From Enterobacter asburiae (GTDB taxonomy: Bacteria; Pseudomonadota; Gammaproteobacteria; Enterobacterales; Enterobacteriaceae), in the NCBI RefSeq assembly GCF_007035645.1, contig NZ_AP019632.1, forward strand, positions 124,001 through 188,000: 64,000 bases of DNA. The letters are read 5' to 3'. The notes under the pieces were generated by a model, which was not told the origin of the DNA, made no database searches, and saw only the letters and a list, made by a program, of their open reading frames with translations. Shown here piece by piece: positions 19,807 to 30,604 of the stretch. Every line of letters starts with the position of its first letter. Position 1 is the first letter of the stretch. The translations under genes and the position numbers were made by a program.

Positions 19807-21714
19807 TTATTTGTTAAGAAGTGCCAGGACTTCTTCCACGCTGGTGGTGCTCGCCAGACGCGCAATGACAGATTCATCATCCAGCGCGTTGGTCAGGCTG
19901 GTAATCACCTGAATGTGCTCGTTGTTGCGAGCGGCGATACCAATCACCAGACGGGCGATGTCGTCTTCTTCTTCACCGAAGCGCACGCCCTGCGGATACT
20001 GACAAAATACGACGCCGGTTTTCAGGACGCGATCTTTCGCTTCAACCGTACCGTGCGGCACCGCGATGGATTCGCCCAGGTAGGTTGGCGTCAGTTTTTC
20101 GCGTTCCAGCATTGCGTCGACATATTCAGGCTGAACGTAGCCGCCTTTCACCAGCTGCTCGCCGGCAAAGCGAATCGCTTCTTCTTTGGTTGCTGCTGTG
20201 CGACCGAGGAAGATGTTTTCCGCACCCAGTTTGAACAGGTGGGCGTTGCTTTCGTCAAAGCTGTCCTGCAGGCTTGAGCGCACTTTCACTTCGTTGTCTT
20301 CGTGACGCTGCGCCGCAACCAGACGTTCGGTCAGGCTGGTGTACAGGCCGCTGTCGAGGAAGTTGGTCAGCGAGATGTGCTGTGCCTGCGGCACCTGGCG
20401 CATGGCGCGTTCGGTCAGGTCGCGGTGCGTGATGACCAGGTCAACGTCCGGCGGCAGGCTGTTAATGGCGCTGTTGGTGACGGAGATGTTGGTCAGGCCC
20501 GCATCCTGCACTTTCTTACGCAGCACGCCTGCACCCATTGCGCTGGAACCCATACCGGCGTCACAGGCAACGATGATTTTACGCACGTGGCTCAGGTCGT
20601 TAGACACATCGCCAGCCGCCAGCGGGGTCGCGCCTTTGGATTCGGCTTTCATGTCGTGCATACGACGGGTCGCCGCTTCAATATCGTCGTCTTCTTTCAC
20701 TTTGCTGGTTTTCAGCAGGATAGAAGAGACCACGAAGGAGACTGCCATGGCCGCACAGATGGCCGCGATGTTCGCGAAGTACGCCCCTTTTGGCGTCATC
20801 GCCAGCACCGCCAGGATAGAACCCGGAGAAGCTGGAGACACCAGACCGCCGCCCAGCACGCTCAGGGTGAACACGCCGGTCATACCGCCAAGGATAACGG
20901 CCAGGATCAGGCGTGGGTTCATCAGCACGTACGGGAAGTAAATTTCGTGGATACCGCCCAGGAAGTGAATGATTGCCGCACCGCCAGCAGACTGCTTAGC
21001 GCTGCCGCGACCAAAGAACATGTACGCCAGCAGTACGCCCATACCCGGACCTGGGTTGGCTTCAATCAGGAAGAAGATAGACTTGCCGAGATCGTGAGAC
21101 TGCTGAATACCCAGCGGCGAGAAGATACCGTGGTTGATGGCGTTGTTCAGGAACAGGATTTTCGCCGGTTCAACAAAGATAGACGCCAGCGGCAGCATGT
21201 CGTGCGCCACCATAAAGTTAACGCCTGCCGCCAGAATTTTGGACAGCACTTCAACCGCTGGGCCAATGCCGAGGAACGCCAGAATCGCGAGGATCATCCC
21301 GATGATGCCCGCAGAGAAGTTGTTCACCAGCATTTCGAAGCCGGATTTGATCTTACCATCAACCCAGACGTCGAATTTCTTAATCGCCCAGCCGCCCAGA
21401 GGACCGGCAATCATTGCACCGAGGAACATCGGCATATCCGCACCGACGATAACACCCATGGTCGTGATGGCACCCACTACGCCACCACGGTCACCGCCCA
21501 CCAGACGACCACCGGTGAAACCGATGAGCAGCGGCAGGAGATAGGTAATCATTGGGCCAACAAGTTTCGCCAGCGTTTCGTTAGGCAACCACCCTGTCGG
21601 AATGAACAATGCAGTGATGATACCCCACGCGATAAACGCGCCGATATTTGGCATCACCATGTTGCTGAGGAAACGACCAAAGCTTTGAACTTTGATCTTG
21701 AAATCGGATGACAT
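19807..21714 (-). CDS. mtlA: PTS mannitol transporter, EIICBA
   Basis: 635 residues of inner-membrane phosphotransferase permease. It imports D-mannitol and phosphorylates it to mannitol 1-phosphate. The order is a membrane EIIC domain (residues 1-~345, with NNAINHGIFSPLG and GGIHEIYFPYV of the mannitol site), then EIIB with the phosphocysteine loop VACDAGMGSSAMGAG near residue 383. EIIA follows, with the phosphohistidine in SIAVPHGTVEAKD. All three are intact in one chain. The long upstream region has five CRP-like sites, consistent with strong catabolite control. Confidence 0.97.
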   Translation of the reverse strand: MSSDFKIKVQSFGRFLSNMVMPNIGAFIAWGIITALFIPTGWLPNETLAKLVGPMITYLLPLLIGFTGGRLVGGDRGGVVGAITTMGVIVGADMPMFLGAMIAGPLGGWAIKKFDVWVDGKIKSGFEMLVNNFSAGIIGMILAILAFLGIGPAVEVLSKILAAGVNFMVAHDMLPLASIFVEPAKILFLNNAINHGIFSPLGIQQSHDLGKSIFFLIEANPGPGMGVLLAYMFFGRGSAKQSAGGAAIIHFLGGIHEIYFPYVLMNPRLILAVILGGMTGVFTLSVLGGGLVSPASPGSILAVLAMTPKGAYFANIAAICAAMAVSFVVSSILLKTSKVKEDDDIEAATRRMHDMKAESKGATPLAAGDVSNDLSHVRKIIVACDAGMGSSAMGAGVLRKKVQDAGLTNISVTNSAINSLPPDVDLVITHRDLTERAMRQVPQAQHISLTNFLDSGLYTSLTERLVAAQRHEDNEVKVRSSLQDSFDESNAHLFKLGAENIFLGRTAATKEEAIRFAGEQLVKGGYVQPEYVDAMLEREKLTPTYLGESIAVPHGTVEAKDRVLKTGVVFCQYPQGVRFGEEEDDIARLVIGIAARNNEHIQVITSLTNALDDESVIARLASTTSVEEVLALLNK

Positions 21715-22373
21715 AAAACACCCCTTCTTCTGTTTACGCTTAGGCTTGCGGCCCGAGGTTTATTGTTAATGAGGCGGCAGAGGTAGCCGGGCCCTGTTCT
21801 GATGCTGTGAAATCTGGCACTGAATCGTTCAACTGTCCAGACAGCGAAAATTTGTGTGATGCACATCACGTAAAGGTAGGGGGTGTGGATGTCAATGAGG
21901 TGATCTTAGTCACAAAAAAGGTGGGCAAAAAAAATACGACGGCGAGAAATGCGGCAAAAACCACCCTTTTCTGTGATGGTTGTCACGATTTGGTTTTGTG
22001 GGTTTGTTTCTGGATTGTGACTGATTTCACAAAATATTTTTATGCAGATTTCTCCGGCTGCGATCGGCGGCAAACTCTGCTTAGCGATTCGGCGTCAGGA
22101 TGGCATAGCGCGACACGTTAAGCTAAAAAACCACTTTTGAAGTGTGGTATGGCGAAAAGTTAAAAGGTGGATTACGCTCATATTGTAAGGTTAAGTATAT
22201 TATTATTCAGGATATATTTTGACACGCTTATAAACTTGCACGGAGATATTATAAAAAACGATACTCCCCGGCTCTGAAATAACCAGTATACCTTCTGTAT
22301 TTCAAAATAAATTAATTAGGTTGCGTACTGTTTTATTAATTAAATGAGTTGACGTTGTTTAAGTGAGGAGAAT
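21715..22373. promoter_or_regulatory. mtlA/yibI divergent control region with five CRP-like sites
   Basis: 659 bases without a gene. Five 16-base CRP-type inverted repeats lie within 226 bases: 21806-21821, 21855-21870 (TGTGATGCACATCACG), 21899-21914, 21972-21987 (TGTGATGGTTGTCACG) and 22016-22031 (TGTGACTGATTTCACA, an exact consensus match in both half-sites). The E. coli mtl promoter is likewise remembered as having multiple CRP sites. The stretch 22100-22370 is AT-rich and should hold the yibI promoter. An AGGAG site for yibI precedes 22374. Confidence 0.8.
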
Positions 22374-22730
22374 ATGTTTCTCAACTATTTTGCGCTGGGC
22401 GTATTGATTTTTGTATTTCTGGTTCTCTTTTATGGAATCATCGCCATCCATGACATTCCTTATAATATGGCCAAAAAGCGAAACCATCCGCATGCCGATG
22501 CGATTCACACGGCAGGCTGGATTAGCCTGTTTACGCTCCATGCCATCTGGCCGTTCCTGTGGATATGGGCCACGCTGTACCGTGAAGATCGCGGCTGGGG
22601 GATGCAAAACCACATCACCAAGCCTGATGAGGTTCCGGGCATGGATGCGCTGGCCAAACGCGTGGCCGAATTAGAACAAAAGCTGGCCGCGGTACAGCCC
22701 GCCGCTGATAAAAACACGCTGGAGCGCTAA
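22374..22730 (+). CDS. yibI: DUF3302 inner-membrane protein YibI
   Basis: 118 residues with two predicted membrane segments (residues ~4-25, [22 protein letters not shown], and ~45-68, [22 protein letters not shown]). A short soluble tail ends in a coiled-coil-like stretch ([17 protein letters not shown]). Function is unknown; pairing with the membrane-fusion protein YibH suggests a helper for an export system. It has a GAGGAG ribosome site, and yibH starts two bases after its stop. Confidence 0.92.
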   Translation: MFLNYFALGVLIFVFLVLFYGIIAIHDIPYNMAKKRNHPHADAIHTAGWISLFTLHAIWPFLWIWATLYREDRGWGMQNHITKPDEVPGMDALAKRVAELEQKLAAVQPAADKNTLER

Positions 22731-22732
22731 TC

Positions 22733-23869
22733 ATGGATCTGTTAATTATTTTGACCTATGTGGCATTTGCCTGGGTGATTTTTAAAATATTCCGTATTCC
22801 GGTAAACCAGTGGACGCTTGCCACCGCGACATTAGGCGGGGTGTTTATTGTTGCCGGACTTATTCTGTTAATGAACTATAACCATCCGTACACCTTTACG
22901 GCGCAAAAGGCGGTTATTTCTATTCCAATTACGCCGCAGGTTACCGGGGTGGTCAGTGAAGTGACCGATAAAAATAACCAGCTAATTAAAAAAGGCGAAG
23001 TGTTATTTAAACTGGATCCGGGCCGCTACCAGGCGCGCGTCGACAGACTCCAGGCCGACCTGGTGACCGCAACGCACAATATCGACAATCTGAAAGCGCA
23101 GCTTTCGGAAGCGGTCGCCAATACCACCCGCGTGTCGGCTGAACGCGATCGTCTGTTTAAAGATTATCAGCGCTACCTGAAAGGCAGCCAGGCAAAGGTG
23201 AATCCGTTTTCTGAAAGCGATATCGACAACGCGCGGCAAAATTATCTCGCACAGGATGCGATGGTGAAAGGCTCCGTTGCCGAACAGACGCAGATTCAAA
23301 GCCAGCTGGACAGCATGGTGAACGGCGAGCAGTCGCAGATTGCCTCCTTACGCGCGCAGCTTGCTGAAGCCAAATACAACCTGGATCAGACCGTGGTCCG
23401 TGCGCCAAGCGATGGCTACATCACCCAGGTGCTGATCCGTCCGGGGACGTACGCCGCCGCGCTGCCGCTGCGTCCGGTGATGGTCTTTATTCCTGAACAG
23501 AAGCGTCAGATCGTGGCCCAGTTCCGTCAGAACTCGCTGCTGCGTCTGAAGCCGGGCGATGAAGCGGAGGTGGTGTTTAACGCGCTGCCGGGCCAGGTGT
23601 TTACCGGTAAACTCACCAGTATTCTGCCGGTGGTGCCGGGAGGCTCCTATCAGGCGCAGGGCGCGCTGCAGTCGCTGACGGTGGTGCCGGGAACGGACGG
23701 CGTGTTGGGTACGATTGAGCTGGATCCGAATGCGGAGGTCGATGCGCTGCCAGACGGTATCTATGCCCAGGTGGCGGTCTACTCGGACCATTTCGCCCAC
23801 GTCTCGGTGATGCGTAAAGTATTGCTGCGCATGACCAGCTGGATGCACTACCTCTACCTCGATCACTAA
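22733..23869 (+). CDS. yibH: HlyD/EmrA-type membrane fusion protein YibH
   Basis: 378 residues. One N-terminal membrane anchor (residues ~25-48) is followed by a periplasmic adaptor: a lipoyl/barrel-sandwich half ([18 protein letters not shown]), a long coiled-coil hairpin (residues ~95-200, [31 protein letters not shown]), the second half ([18 protein letters not shown]) and a beta-barrel. Such proteins bridge inner-membrane pumps to outer-membrane channels. No pump or channel gene is adjacent, so the partner is unknown. Probably in one operon with yibI. Confidence 0.93.
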   Translation: MDLLIILTYVAFAWVIFKIFRIPVNQWTLATATLGGVFIVAGLILLMNYNHPYTFTAQKAVISIPITPQVTGVVSEVTDKNNQLIKKGEVLFKLDPGRYQARVDRLQADLVTATHNIDNLKAQLSEAVANTTRVSAERDRLFKDYQRYLKGSQAKVNPFSESDIDNARQNYLAQDAMVKGSVAEQTQIQSQLDSMVNGEQSQIASLRAQLAEAKYNLDQTVVRAPSDGYITQVLIRPGTYAAALPLRPVMVFIPEQKRQIVAQFRQNSLLRLKPGDEAEVVFNALPGQVFTGKLTSILPVVPGGSYQAQGALQSLTVVPGTDGVLGTIELDPNAEVDALPDGIYAQVAVYSDHFAHVSVMRKVLLRMTSWMHYLYLDH

Positions 23870-23876
23870 TCCTTCC

Positions 23877-23912
23877 AGGGCAGGAATGCGACACGCGTAC
23901 CTGCCCTTTTTT
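23877..23912 (+). terminator. Intrinsic terminator after yibH
   Basis: AGGGCAGG (23877-23884) pairs with CCTGCCCT (23900-23907) across a 15-base loop and runs into a tract of six T. Confidence 0.8.
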
Positions 23913-23959
23913 CATCGCTTGATCCATACTGACTTTTTTCCGGCATCAAGGATCAGGCA

Positions 23960-24568
23960 ATGAAACTCATCGGTAGCTACACCAGTCCCTTCGTGCGAAA
24001 AATCTCGATTCTCCTGCTGGAGAAAGGGATTGAATTTGAATTCATCAATGAACAGCCCTACAACGCTGAAAACGGCGTCGCGCAGTACAACCCGCTGGGG
24101 AAAGTCCCGGCGCTGGTGACGGACGAGGGCGAATACTGGTTCGATTCCCCGATTATTGCGGAGTATATCGAGCTGCTGGGCGTTGCCCCGGCAATGCTGC
24201 CGGCTGACCCAAAAGCGGCGCTGGCGGTGAAGCAAATTGAAGCCCTGGCCGATGGCATTATGGATGCGGCGTTAACCTCCGTGCGTGAACAGGCAAGGCC
24301 CGTCGCCCAGCAGTCGGAAACGGAACTGTTACGCCAGCGGGAAAAAATCAGCCGCAGCCTGGACAGGTGCGAACAGCTTATCCGGGAGGGCAAAATTCAA
24401 ACCGACAGCCTGAACCTGGCAACTATCGCTATCGCCTGCGCCATCGGCTATCTCAACTTCCGCCGGGTTTCCCCTGGCTGGTGCGTCGACCGTCCGCTGC
24501 TGGTGAAACTGGCAGACACGCTTTTTAGCCGCGAGAGCTTTGCCCGTACCGAACCGCCAAAGGCTTGA
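23960..24568 (+). CDS. yibF: Glutathione S-transferase family protein YibF
   Basis: 202 residues of the GST fold. The N-terminal thioredoxin-like domain ([23 protein letters not shown]) has Ser/Thr near residue 9-10 in the catalytic position, LGKVPALVT with the cis-proline, and [11 protein letters not shown] with the Glu/Asp-Ser glutathione-binding pair. The C-terminal domain is all-helical. The substrate is not known. It sits in the conserved yibF-selA-selB order of enterobacteria and overlaps no neighbour. Confidence 0.93.
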   Translation: MKLIGSYTSPFVRKISILLLEKGIEFEFINEQPYNAENGVAQYNPLGKVPALVTDEGEYWFDSPIIAEYIELLGVAPAMLPADPKAALAVKQIEALADGIMDAALTSVREQARPVAQQSETELLRQREKISRSLDRCEQLIREGKIQTDSLNLATIAIACAIGYLNFRRVSPGWCVDRPLLVKLADTLFSRESFARTEPPKA

Positions 24569-24622
24569 CGCGGGTTATAACACTTCGGCGTCGGAGGCGG
24601 TACAATCCCTCCACATGTTAAC

Positions 24623-24646
24623 TCCCTCTCCCGTCGGGAGGGGGGA
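24623..24646. repeat. Dispersed GC-rich palindromic repeat, copy 3 (short)
   Basis: CTCCCTCTCCC followed closely by GGGAGGGGGG, a small hairpin of the same family between yibF and selA. It ends about 25 bases before the selA ATG. Confidence 0.55.
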
Positions 24647-24671
24647 AGATATTTACTCGCCAGGCGCTTTC

Positions 24672-26057
24672 ATGACTACTCATCATTCGCTGTACAGCCA
24701 GATCCCCGCTACCGACCGTCTCCTTCGCGAGCCCCGCATTCATGCTGCCGTTGAGCGTTTTGGCCATACCGCGACGGTGGAGATGTTACGCCTGCTTCAG
24801 GACGAAGCCCGATGCGCTATTCAGGCAGAAAACGCCTTGCCCGACTGGTGCGCGGCGTGGGAGCAGGAAGTTGAGCACCGGCTGGATGAGAAAGCGCAAA
24901 GCGCATTACGCCCGGTGATTAACCTGACCGGTACCGTGCTGCATACCAACCTGGGCCGCGCGCAGCAGGCGGAAGAGGCGGTTGCGGCGGTTGTGCAGGC
25001 CATGCGGGCGCCCGTGACGCTGGAGTACGATCTGGACGGCGCCGGTCGCGGGCATCGTGACCGGGCGCTGGCGGACCTGCTGTGCCAGCTGACCGGCGCG
25101 GAAGATGCCTGCATTGTGAATAACAACGCCGCAGCGGTGCTGCTGATGCTGGCGGCCACCGCCAGCGGCAAAGAGGTGGTGGTTTCCCGCGGCGAGCTGG
25201 TGGAGATTGGCGGGGCGTTTCGTATTCCGGACGTGATGCGCCAGGCGGGCTGCACGCTACATGAAGTGGGCACCACTAACCGTACCCATGCGAAAGATTA
25301 TCGCGCGGCGGTGAATGAAAATACCGCCCTGCTGATGAAGGTCCACACCAGCAATTACCATATTGAAGGCTTCACCAAAACGGTTGAAGAGGCAGAGCTG
25401 GCGGCGATTGGCCGCGAACTGAATATTCCGGTGATTGCCGATCTCGGCAGCGGCTCGCTGGTGGATCTGAGCCTTTACGGGCTGCCGAGAGAGCCGATGC
25501 CGCAAGAGATGATTGCCGCAGGCGTTAGCCTGGTCAGCTTTTCCGGCGACAAGCTGCTGGGCGGGCCGCAGGCCGGGATTATCGTCGGCAAGCGCGAGCT
25601 GATTGCGAAGCTGCAGCAGCATCCGCTCAAGCGCGCCCTGCGAGCCGATAAAATGACGCTTGCCGCGCTGGAGGCGACGCTGCGGCTTTATCTCCATCCG
25701 GAGAAACTGGCCGACCGCCTCCCCACGCTGCGTCTGTTAACCCGCGATGCCGCTTCGATTCGCGCCCAGGCCGAATTACTGCTGCCGCGCATTGCCCCGC
25801 ACTACCCCGATTTTGACGTTCGCATTGAACCCTGCCAGTCGCAGATTGGCAGCGGTTCGCTGCCGGTGGACAGGCTGCCGAGTGAAGCGCTCACGTTCAC
25901 CCCGCGTGACGGGCGCGGCAGCCACCTTGAAGCCCTGTCGTCGCGCTGGCGTGGCCTTCCCGCGCCGGTTATCGGGCGGATTTACGATGGCCGAATGTGG
26001 CTGGATCTGCGCTGCCTTGAAGATGAAGAGCGATTTCTGGAGATGTTGTTGAAATGA
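24672..26057 (+). CDS. selA: L-seryl-tRNA(Sec) selenium transferase
   Basis: 461 residues. This PLP enzyme converts seryl-tRNA(Sec) to selenocysteyl-tRNA(Sec) using selenophosphate. It has an N-terminal tRNA-binding domain, then a fold-type I core with [61 protein letters not shown] and the Schiff-base lysine in [15 protein letters not shown]. The frame is open 44 codons further upstream through the repeat, but the ATG at 24672 ([12 protein letters not shown]) matches relatives. The stop overlaps selB by four bases. Confidence 0.97.
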   Translation: MTTHHSLYSQIPATDRLLREPRIHAAVERFGHTATVEMLRLLQDEARCAIQAENALPDWCAAWEQEVEHRLDEKAQSALRPVINLTGTVLHTNLGRAQQAEEAVAAVVQAMRAPVTLEYDLDGAGRGHRDRALADLLCQLTGAEDACIVNNNAAAVLLMLAATASGKEVVVSRGELVEIGGAFRIPDVMRQAGCTLHEVGTTNRTHAKDYRAAVNENTALLMKVHTSNYHIEGFTKTVEEAELAAIGRELNIPVIADLGSGSLVDLSLYGLPREPMPQEMIAAGVSLVSFSGDKLLGGPQAGIIVGKRELIAKLQQHPLKRALRADKMTLAALEATLRLYLHPEKLADRLPTLRLLTRDAASIRAQAELLLPRIAPHYPDFDVRIEPCQSQIGSGSLPVDRLPSEALTFTPRDGRGSHLEALSSRWRGLPAPVIGRIYDGRMWLDLRCLEDEERFLEMLLK

Positions 26058-27901
26058 TTATTGCCACCGCCGGTCATGTCGACCACGGAAAAACCACGTT
26101 GCTGCAGGCGATTACCGGCATAAACGCCGACCGCCTGCCGGAAGAGAAAAAGCGCGGCATGACCATCGATCTGGGCTATGCCTACTGGCCCCAGCCTGAT
26201 GGTCGCGTGCTGGGTTTTATTGATGTTCCGGGGCATGAAAAGTTTCTGTCCAACATGCTGGCGGGCGTGGGGGGCATCGATCATGCCCTGCTGGTGGTGG
26301 CCTGCGATGATGGCGTTATGGCGCAAACCCGTGAGCACCTGGCGATCCTGCAGCTGACCGGTAACCCGCAGCTGACCGTGGCGCTGACCAAAGCCGATCG
26401 CGTGGATGACGCTCGCGTCAGCGAAGTGCGCGAAGCGGTACAGGCGACCTTGCAGGAGTATGGTTTTGCCGATGCACCGCTTTTTGTCACCGTGGCGACA
26501 GAAGGGCGCGGTATCGATGAACTTCGCCACCACTTACAGCAGCTTTCGTCGCGTGACCACGCCAGCCATCACCGCTTCCGTCTGGCAATTGACCGGGCGT
26601 TTACCGTCAAAGGCGCGGGGCTGGTGGTGACCGGTACGGCGCTGAGCGGTGAAGTGAACGTAGGTGATACGCTCTGGCTGACGGGCGTTAACAAACCGAT
26701 GCGCGTGCGCGGCTTACATGCGCAAAACCAGCCCGCGGAGCGTGCTCATGCCGGGCAGCGGATCGCGCTGAACATTGCCGGGGATGCGGAAAAAGAGCAG
26801 CTTAACCGCGGGGACTGGCTGCTGGCCGATGCCCCGCCTGAGCCGTCTGAACGCGTCATTGTCTCCCTGCAGACAAACGTGCCCCTGACCCAATGGCAGC
26901 CGCTGCATATTCACCACGCGGCCAGCCATATCACCGGGCGCGTGTCGCTGCTGGAAAACGATCTTGCCGAACTGGTATTCGATTCACCGCTCTGGCTTGC
27001 AGACAACGATCGTCTGGTTCTGCGTGATATTTCCGCGCGGGAAACGCTGGCCGGGGCACGGGTGGTCGCGCTGAATCCGCCGCGACGCGGCAAGCGTAAG
27101 CCTGAATATCTGCAGTGGCTGGCAGCGCTGGCACAGGCCAGCGATGATAACGCCGCGCTGCGGGTGCATCTTGAGCGCGGTGCGGTGAGCCTGCGTGATT
27201 TTGCATGGGCACGCCAGCTGAGCGAGGAAGGGTTACGCCTGCTGGCCCAGCAGCCGGGCTTTATTCAGGCTGGAAACAGTCTGCTAAACGCCCCGGTTGC
27301 TGCGAACTGGCAGCGTAAGATACTAAGCACGCTCGCAACATACCATGAACAGCATCAGGATGAGCCTGGCCCGGGCCGTGAGCGTCTGCGGCGCATGGCG
27401 CTGCCGATGGAAGACGATGCGCTGGTGCTGCTGCTGATTGAAAACATGCGCGAAAGCGGGGCGATCAAAAGCCACCACGGCTGGCTGCATCTTCCGGATC
27501 ACAAGGCCGGGTTCACCGCTGAGCAAGAGGCAGTATGGCAAAAAGTGGCCTCGCTGTTTGGCGATGAGCCGTGGTGGGTTCGCGATCTGGCCCGCGAAAC
27601 GAATACCGACGAGCAGGTGATGCGTCAGGTATTGCGCCATGCGGCGCAGCAGGGGCTGATAGTCGCGATCGTGAAAGATCGTTATTACCGTAACGATCGC
27701 ATTGTGGCGTTTGCGAACCTGATCCGCGAGCTGGATCAGGAGCGGGGCTCTACCTGCGCAGCCGATTTCCGCGACCGGCTGAACGTGGGCCGCAAGCTGG
27801 CGATTCAGATCCTGGAGTATTTCAACCGCATCGGCTTTACCCGCCGTCGCGGTAACGATCATTTATTGCGCGATTCGTTATTATTTCCTGAAACTCCGTG
27901 A
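26054..27901 (+). CDS. selB: Selenocysteine-specific elongation factor
   Basis: 615 residues. GTPase that delivers Sec-tRNA(Sec) to UGA codons next to a SECIS hairpin. G-domain motifs are [10 protein letters not shown] (G1, residues 7-16), the DVPGHEKF segment (G3) and TKAD (G4). EF-Tu-like domains II-III are followed by four C-terminal winged-helix domains (residues ~380-615) that bind the SECIS RNA, ending in the [23 protein letters not shown] helix. The ATGA overlap with selA implies coupled translation. Together they imply that selenoproteins, such as formate dehydrogenases, are encoded elsewhere in the genome. Confidence 0.97.
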   Translation: MIIATAGHVDHGKTTLLQAITGINADRLPEEKKRGMTIDLGYAYWPQPDGRVLGFIDVPGHEKFLSNMLAGVGGIDHALLVVACDDGVMAQTREHLAILQLTGNPQLTVALTKADRVDDARVSEVREAVQATLQEYGFADAPLFVTVATEGRGIDELRHHLQQLSSRDHASHHRFRLAIDRAFTVKGAGLVVTGTALSGEVNVGDTLWLTGVNKPMRVRGLHAQNQPAERAHAGQRIALNIAGDAEKEQLNRGDWLLADAPPEPSERVIVSLQTNVPLTQWQPLHIHHAASHITGRVSLLENDLAELVFDSPLWLADNDRLVLRDISARETLAGARVVALNPPRRGKRKPEYLQWLAALAQASDDNAALRVHLERGAVSLRDFAWARQLSEEGLRLLAQQPGFIQAGNSLLNAPVAANWQRKILSTLATYHEQHQDEPGPGRERLRRMALPMEDDALVLLLIENMRESGAIKSHHGWLHLPDHKAGFTAEQEAVWQKVASLFGDEPWWVRDLARETNTDEQVMRQVLRHAAQQGLIVAIVKDRYYRNDRIVAFANLIRELDQERGSTCAADFRDRLNVGRKLAIQILEYFNRIGFTRRRGNDHLLRDSLLFPETP

Positions 27902-27921
27902 CCCCCGTCGTAAAGCCGTTA

Positions 27922-27948
27922 CCGGTTGGCGAGAAAATCGCCAGCCGG
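27922..27948 (+). terminator. Hairpin between selB and aldB
   Basis: CCGGTTGGCGA (27922-27932) pairs with TCGCCAGCCGG (27938-27948), 10 of 11 positions Watson-Crick plus one G-U, around a GAAAA loop. No T-run follows. It may be the 3' boundary of selAB or a leader structure of aldB, whose ATG is at 27987. Confidence 0.5.
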
Positions 27949-27986
27949 AACTACCCTTGATGTACACCAACAGCAAGGAGACGGTC

Positions 27987-29525
27987 ATGACAAACAATCC
28001 TCCCTCATCGCGTATCCAGCCCGGCGAGTATGGTTTTCCCCTCAAGCTGAAGCCTCGTTATGACAACTTTATTGGCGGCGACTGGGTAGCTCCCGTCGAC
28101 GGCGAATACTATTCCAACCTGACCCCCGTAACCGGCCAGCCGCTGTGCGAAATAGCCAGCTCCGGCAAGCGCGATATCGATCTGGCGCTGGATGCGGCGC
28201 ACAAAGCGAAAGATAAATGGGGCCACACCTCCGTTCAGGACCGCGCGGCTATTTTGTTCAAAATCGCCGACCGGATGGAGCAGAATCTGGAGCTGCTGGC
28301 GACGGCGGAAACCTGGGATAACGGCAAGCCTATCCGGGAAACGATGGCGGCAGACGTGCCGCTTGCCATCGACCACTTCCGCTATTTTGCCTCCTGCATT
28401 CGCGCTCAGGAGGGCGGAATAAGCGAGGTTGACAGCGACACCGTGGCGTATCACTTCCACGAGCCGCTGGGCGTCGTCGGGCAAATCATTCCATGGAACT
28501 TCCCGCTGCTGATGGCGAGCTGGAAAATGGCGCCCGCGCTGGCGGCCGGGAACTGCATTGTGCTTAAACCGGCGCGTCTGACCCCGCTCTCGGTGCTGCT
28601 GCTGATGGAAATCATTGGCGATCTTCTGCCGCCTGGCGTGATTAACGTGGTCAACGGTGCGGGCGGTGAGATAGGGGAATATCTGGCTACCTCGAAACGG
28701 ATCGCTAAAGTGGCGTTTACCGGGTCGACGGAAGTGGGCCAGCAGATTATGCAGTACGCCACGCAGAACATCATTCCCGTGACCCTGGAGCTGGGCGGGA
28801 AATCCCCGAACATCTTCTTCGCGGACGTGATGGAGGAAGAGGATGCCTTCTTCGATAAAGCCCTGGAAGGGTTTGCGCTGTTTGCGTTTAACCAGGGCGA
28901 AGTCTGCACCTGCCCAAGCCGCGCGCTGGTGCAGGAGTCCATCTATGAGCGCTTTATGGAGCGGGCCATTCGCCGCGTCGAGTCTATCCGCAGCGGTAAC
29001 CCGCTCGATAACGTCACGCAGATGGGGGCGCAGGTCTCGCACGGACAGCTGGAAACCATCCTCAACTACATCGATATCGGCAAGAAAGAGGGGGCGGATA
29101 TTCTGACCGGCGGTCGCCGTAAGGTGCTCGGTGGGGATCTGCAGGAAGGGTATTATCTGGAGCCAACGATCCTGTTCGGTCAGAACAACATGCGCGTCTT
29201 CCAGGAGGAAATTTTCGGACCGGTGCTGGCTGTAACCACCTTCAAAACGATGGAGGAGGCGCTGGAGATTGCCAACGACACGCCGTATGGCCTGGGAGCC
29301 GGCGTCTGGAGCCGCAACGGTAATCTGGCCTATAAAATGGGCAGAGGCATTCAGGCCGGGCGCGTCTGGACCAACTGCTACCACGCCTATCCTGCGCACG
29401 CGGCATTTGGCGGTTATAAGCAATCGGGCATCGGGCGTGAAACCCACAAGATGATGCTGGAACATTATCAGCAGACGAAATGTTTGCTGGTCAGCTACTC
29501 CGATAAACCGCTGGGGCTGTTCTAA
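27987..29525 (+). CDS. aldB: Aldehyde dehydrogenase AldB
   Basis: 512 residues. NADP-dependent cytoplasmic aldehyde dehydrogenase that oxidises acetaldehyde and related aldehydes to acids, stationary-phase induced in E. coli. Motifs are [32 protein letters not shown], the cofactor loop [11 protein letters not shown], the general-base glutamate in [10 protein letters not shown] and the catalytic cysteine in [13 protein letters not shown]. Start 27987 has AAGGAG six bases ahead; an in-frame ATG at 27957 is rejected. Its 3' end overlaps the convergent yiaU stop by four bases. Confidence 0.96.
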   Translation: MTNNPPSSRIQPGEYGFPLKLKPRYDNFIGGDWVAPVDGEYYSNLTPVTGQPLCEIASSGKRDIDLALDAAHKAKDKWGHTSVQDRAAILFKIADRMEQNLELLATAETWDNGKPIRETMAADVPLAIDHFRYFASCIRAQEGGISEVDSDTVAYHFHEPLGVVGQIIPWNFPLLMASWKMAPALAAGNCIVLKPARLTPLSVLLLMEIIGDLLPPGVINVVNGAGGEIGEYLATSKRIAKVAFTGSTEVGQQIMQYATQNIIPVTLELGGKSPNIFFADVMEEEDAFFDKALEGFALFAFNQGEVCTCPSRALVQESIYERFMERAIRRVESIRSGNPLDNVTQMGAQVSHGQLETILNYIDIGKKEGADILTGGRRKVLGGDLQEGYYLEPTILFGQNNMRVFQEEIFGPVLAVTTFKTMEEALEIANDTPYGLGAGVWSRNGNLAYKMGRGIQAGRVWTNCYHAYPAHAAFGGYKQSGIGRETHKMMLEHYQQTKCLLVSYSDKPLGLF

Positions 29526-30493
29526 TCGCCCAGCTCAGGCCGTCCATGGGCGGCCTGAGCAATTTGCTGGCGCAGGCAGTTCAGAACGCCATCCAGAACG
29601 TATTGCACGCGCCAGGGCTGGTATTCGCGTTTGCGGAAAATGGCCGTCAGATCGAGCCACCACTCTTCCTGATGCGGGAAGCAGGGAACCAGCATCCCTT
29701 GCGTTAATTCTTTTTTCAGACTCTCTTTTGGCGCAAAAACAATCCCAAGATTATTTCTTGCCAGCTCCAGGGCCGTCTGCGTATTGTCACAAATATAATT
29801 ACCGGTCACCCGGTAGTCATGCACGCTATCACTGCCGTGCACGCGGAAACGCCAGATGTTTGCATCATCGAACAGCATGGAATCAATGAGAATACAGGAG
29901 TGATTAATTAAACCTTCAGGTCCCGTTAAGGGGTGTTTATTTAAATATTCTACAGTAGCGAATGCCGTAACAGAATATTTTGTTAACACGCTGGCAACCA
30001 GACTTTCGTCTTTCGGCGGCGCATAGGTAATTAAAATGTCGCAGTCATCCGGAAAAGAAACGCCTTCTGAATATTCATTCCGATCCAGGTTATAGGTTTT
30101 CAGGGAGATGCGGATGTCACCGATATCTTCTATCTGATGGATCACGTGGCGCGCGAGATAGGTTACGATACCTGTAGGGGCATAGATCGTGACCTTTCCG
30201 CGCTTTTCATGCTTATAATCAGCAATAAAATTAACGAGTTGACTGTTCTTATCCAGCGTGGCATCAATGTACGGGAGTAACGCTTCCCCAAACTGGGTCA
30301 GGGCCAGCTGCCGCGTGGTGCGCTCAAAAACCTTGAGTCCAACCCGCGTTTCAAAATCAGACAGATATTTACTGACGTTGGCCTGCGCCATGCCCAGCAG
30401 GGCGGCGGCATCACCAATGCTGTGGGTGGCTGCGATGACGGATATAATTTTTAACTCGCGCGGCTTTAGCTGTAATTTATTCATCATGCACAC
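29522..30493 (-). CDS. yiaU: LysR-family transcriptional regulator YiaU
   Basis: 323 residues. An N-terminal winged helix (residues ~10-70: [53 protein letters not shown]) precedes a periplasmic-binding-protein-like effector domain. It is divergent from the outer-membrane protein gene yiaT across 111 AT-rich bases and probably controls it, as LysR regulators usually do with a divergent neighbour. The effector is unknown. The two-ATG start region offers 30493 or 30484. A 10-bp stem (29534-29543 with 29552-29561) in its 3' end may terminate aldB. Confidence 0.9.
   Translation of the reverse strand: MCMMNKLQLKPRELKIISVIAATHSIGDAAALLGMAQANVSKYLSDFETRVGLKVFERTTRQLALTQFGEALLPYIDATLDKNSQLVNFIADYKHEKRGKVTIYAPTGIVTYLARHVIHQIEDIGDIRISLKTYNLDRNEYSEGVSFPDDCDILITYAPPKDESLVASVLTKYSVTAFATVEYLNKHPLTGPEGLINHSCILIDSMLFDDANIWRFRVHGSDSVHDYRVTGNYICDNTQTALELARNNLGIVFAPKESLKKELTQGMLVPCFPHQEEWWLDLTAIFRKREYQPWRVQYVLDGVLNCLRQQIAQAAHGRPELGD
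29534..29561. terminator. Hairpin at the convergent aldB/yiaU ends
   Basis: GCTCAGGCCG (29534-29543) pairs perfectly with CGGCCTGAGC (29552-29561) around TCCATGGG. It lies inside the yiaU coding sequence, nine bases past the aldB stop. No T-run follows. Confidence 0.5.
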
Positions 30494-30604
30494 CCATCTA
30501 TATGATTTTGTATATAATATTATATAAACCGCAGCGTTGCATTGGCAAATTTGTAACCATTATTATGCGCCTCGCTTGTTTGGCATTTTAATGGATTACA
30601 TGTA

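Noticed and set aside
20302..21711. 469-codon ORF antisense to mtlA
   Set aside because: Rich in His/Gln/Arg as expected from the reverse of a membrane protein; no recognisable domain.
28005..29465. 486-codon ORF antisense to aldB
   Set aside because: Shadow of aldB codon bias; no start signal or domain.
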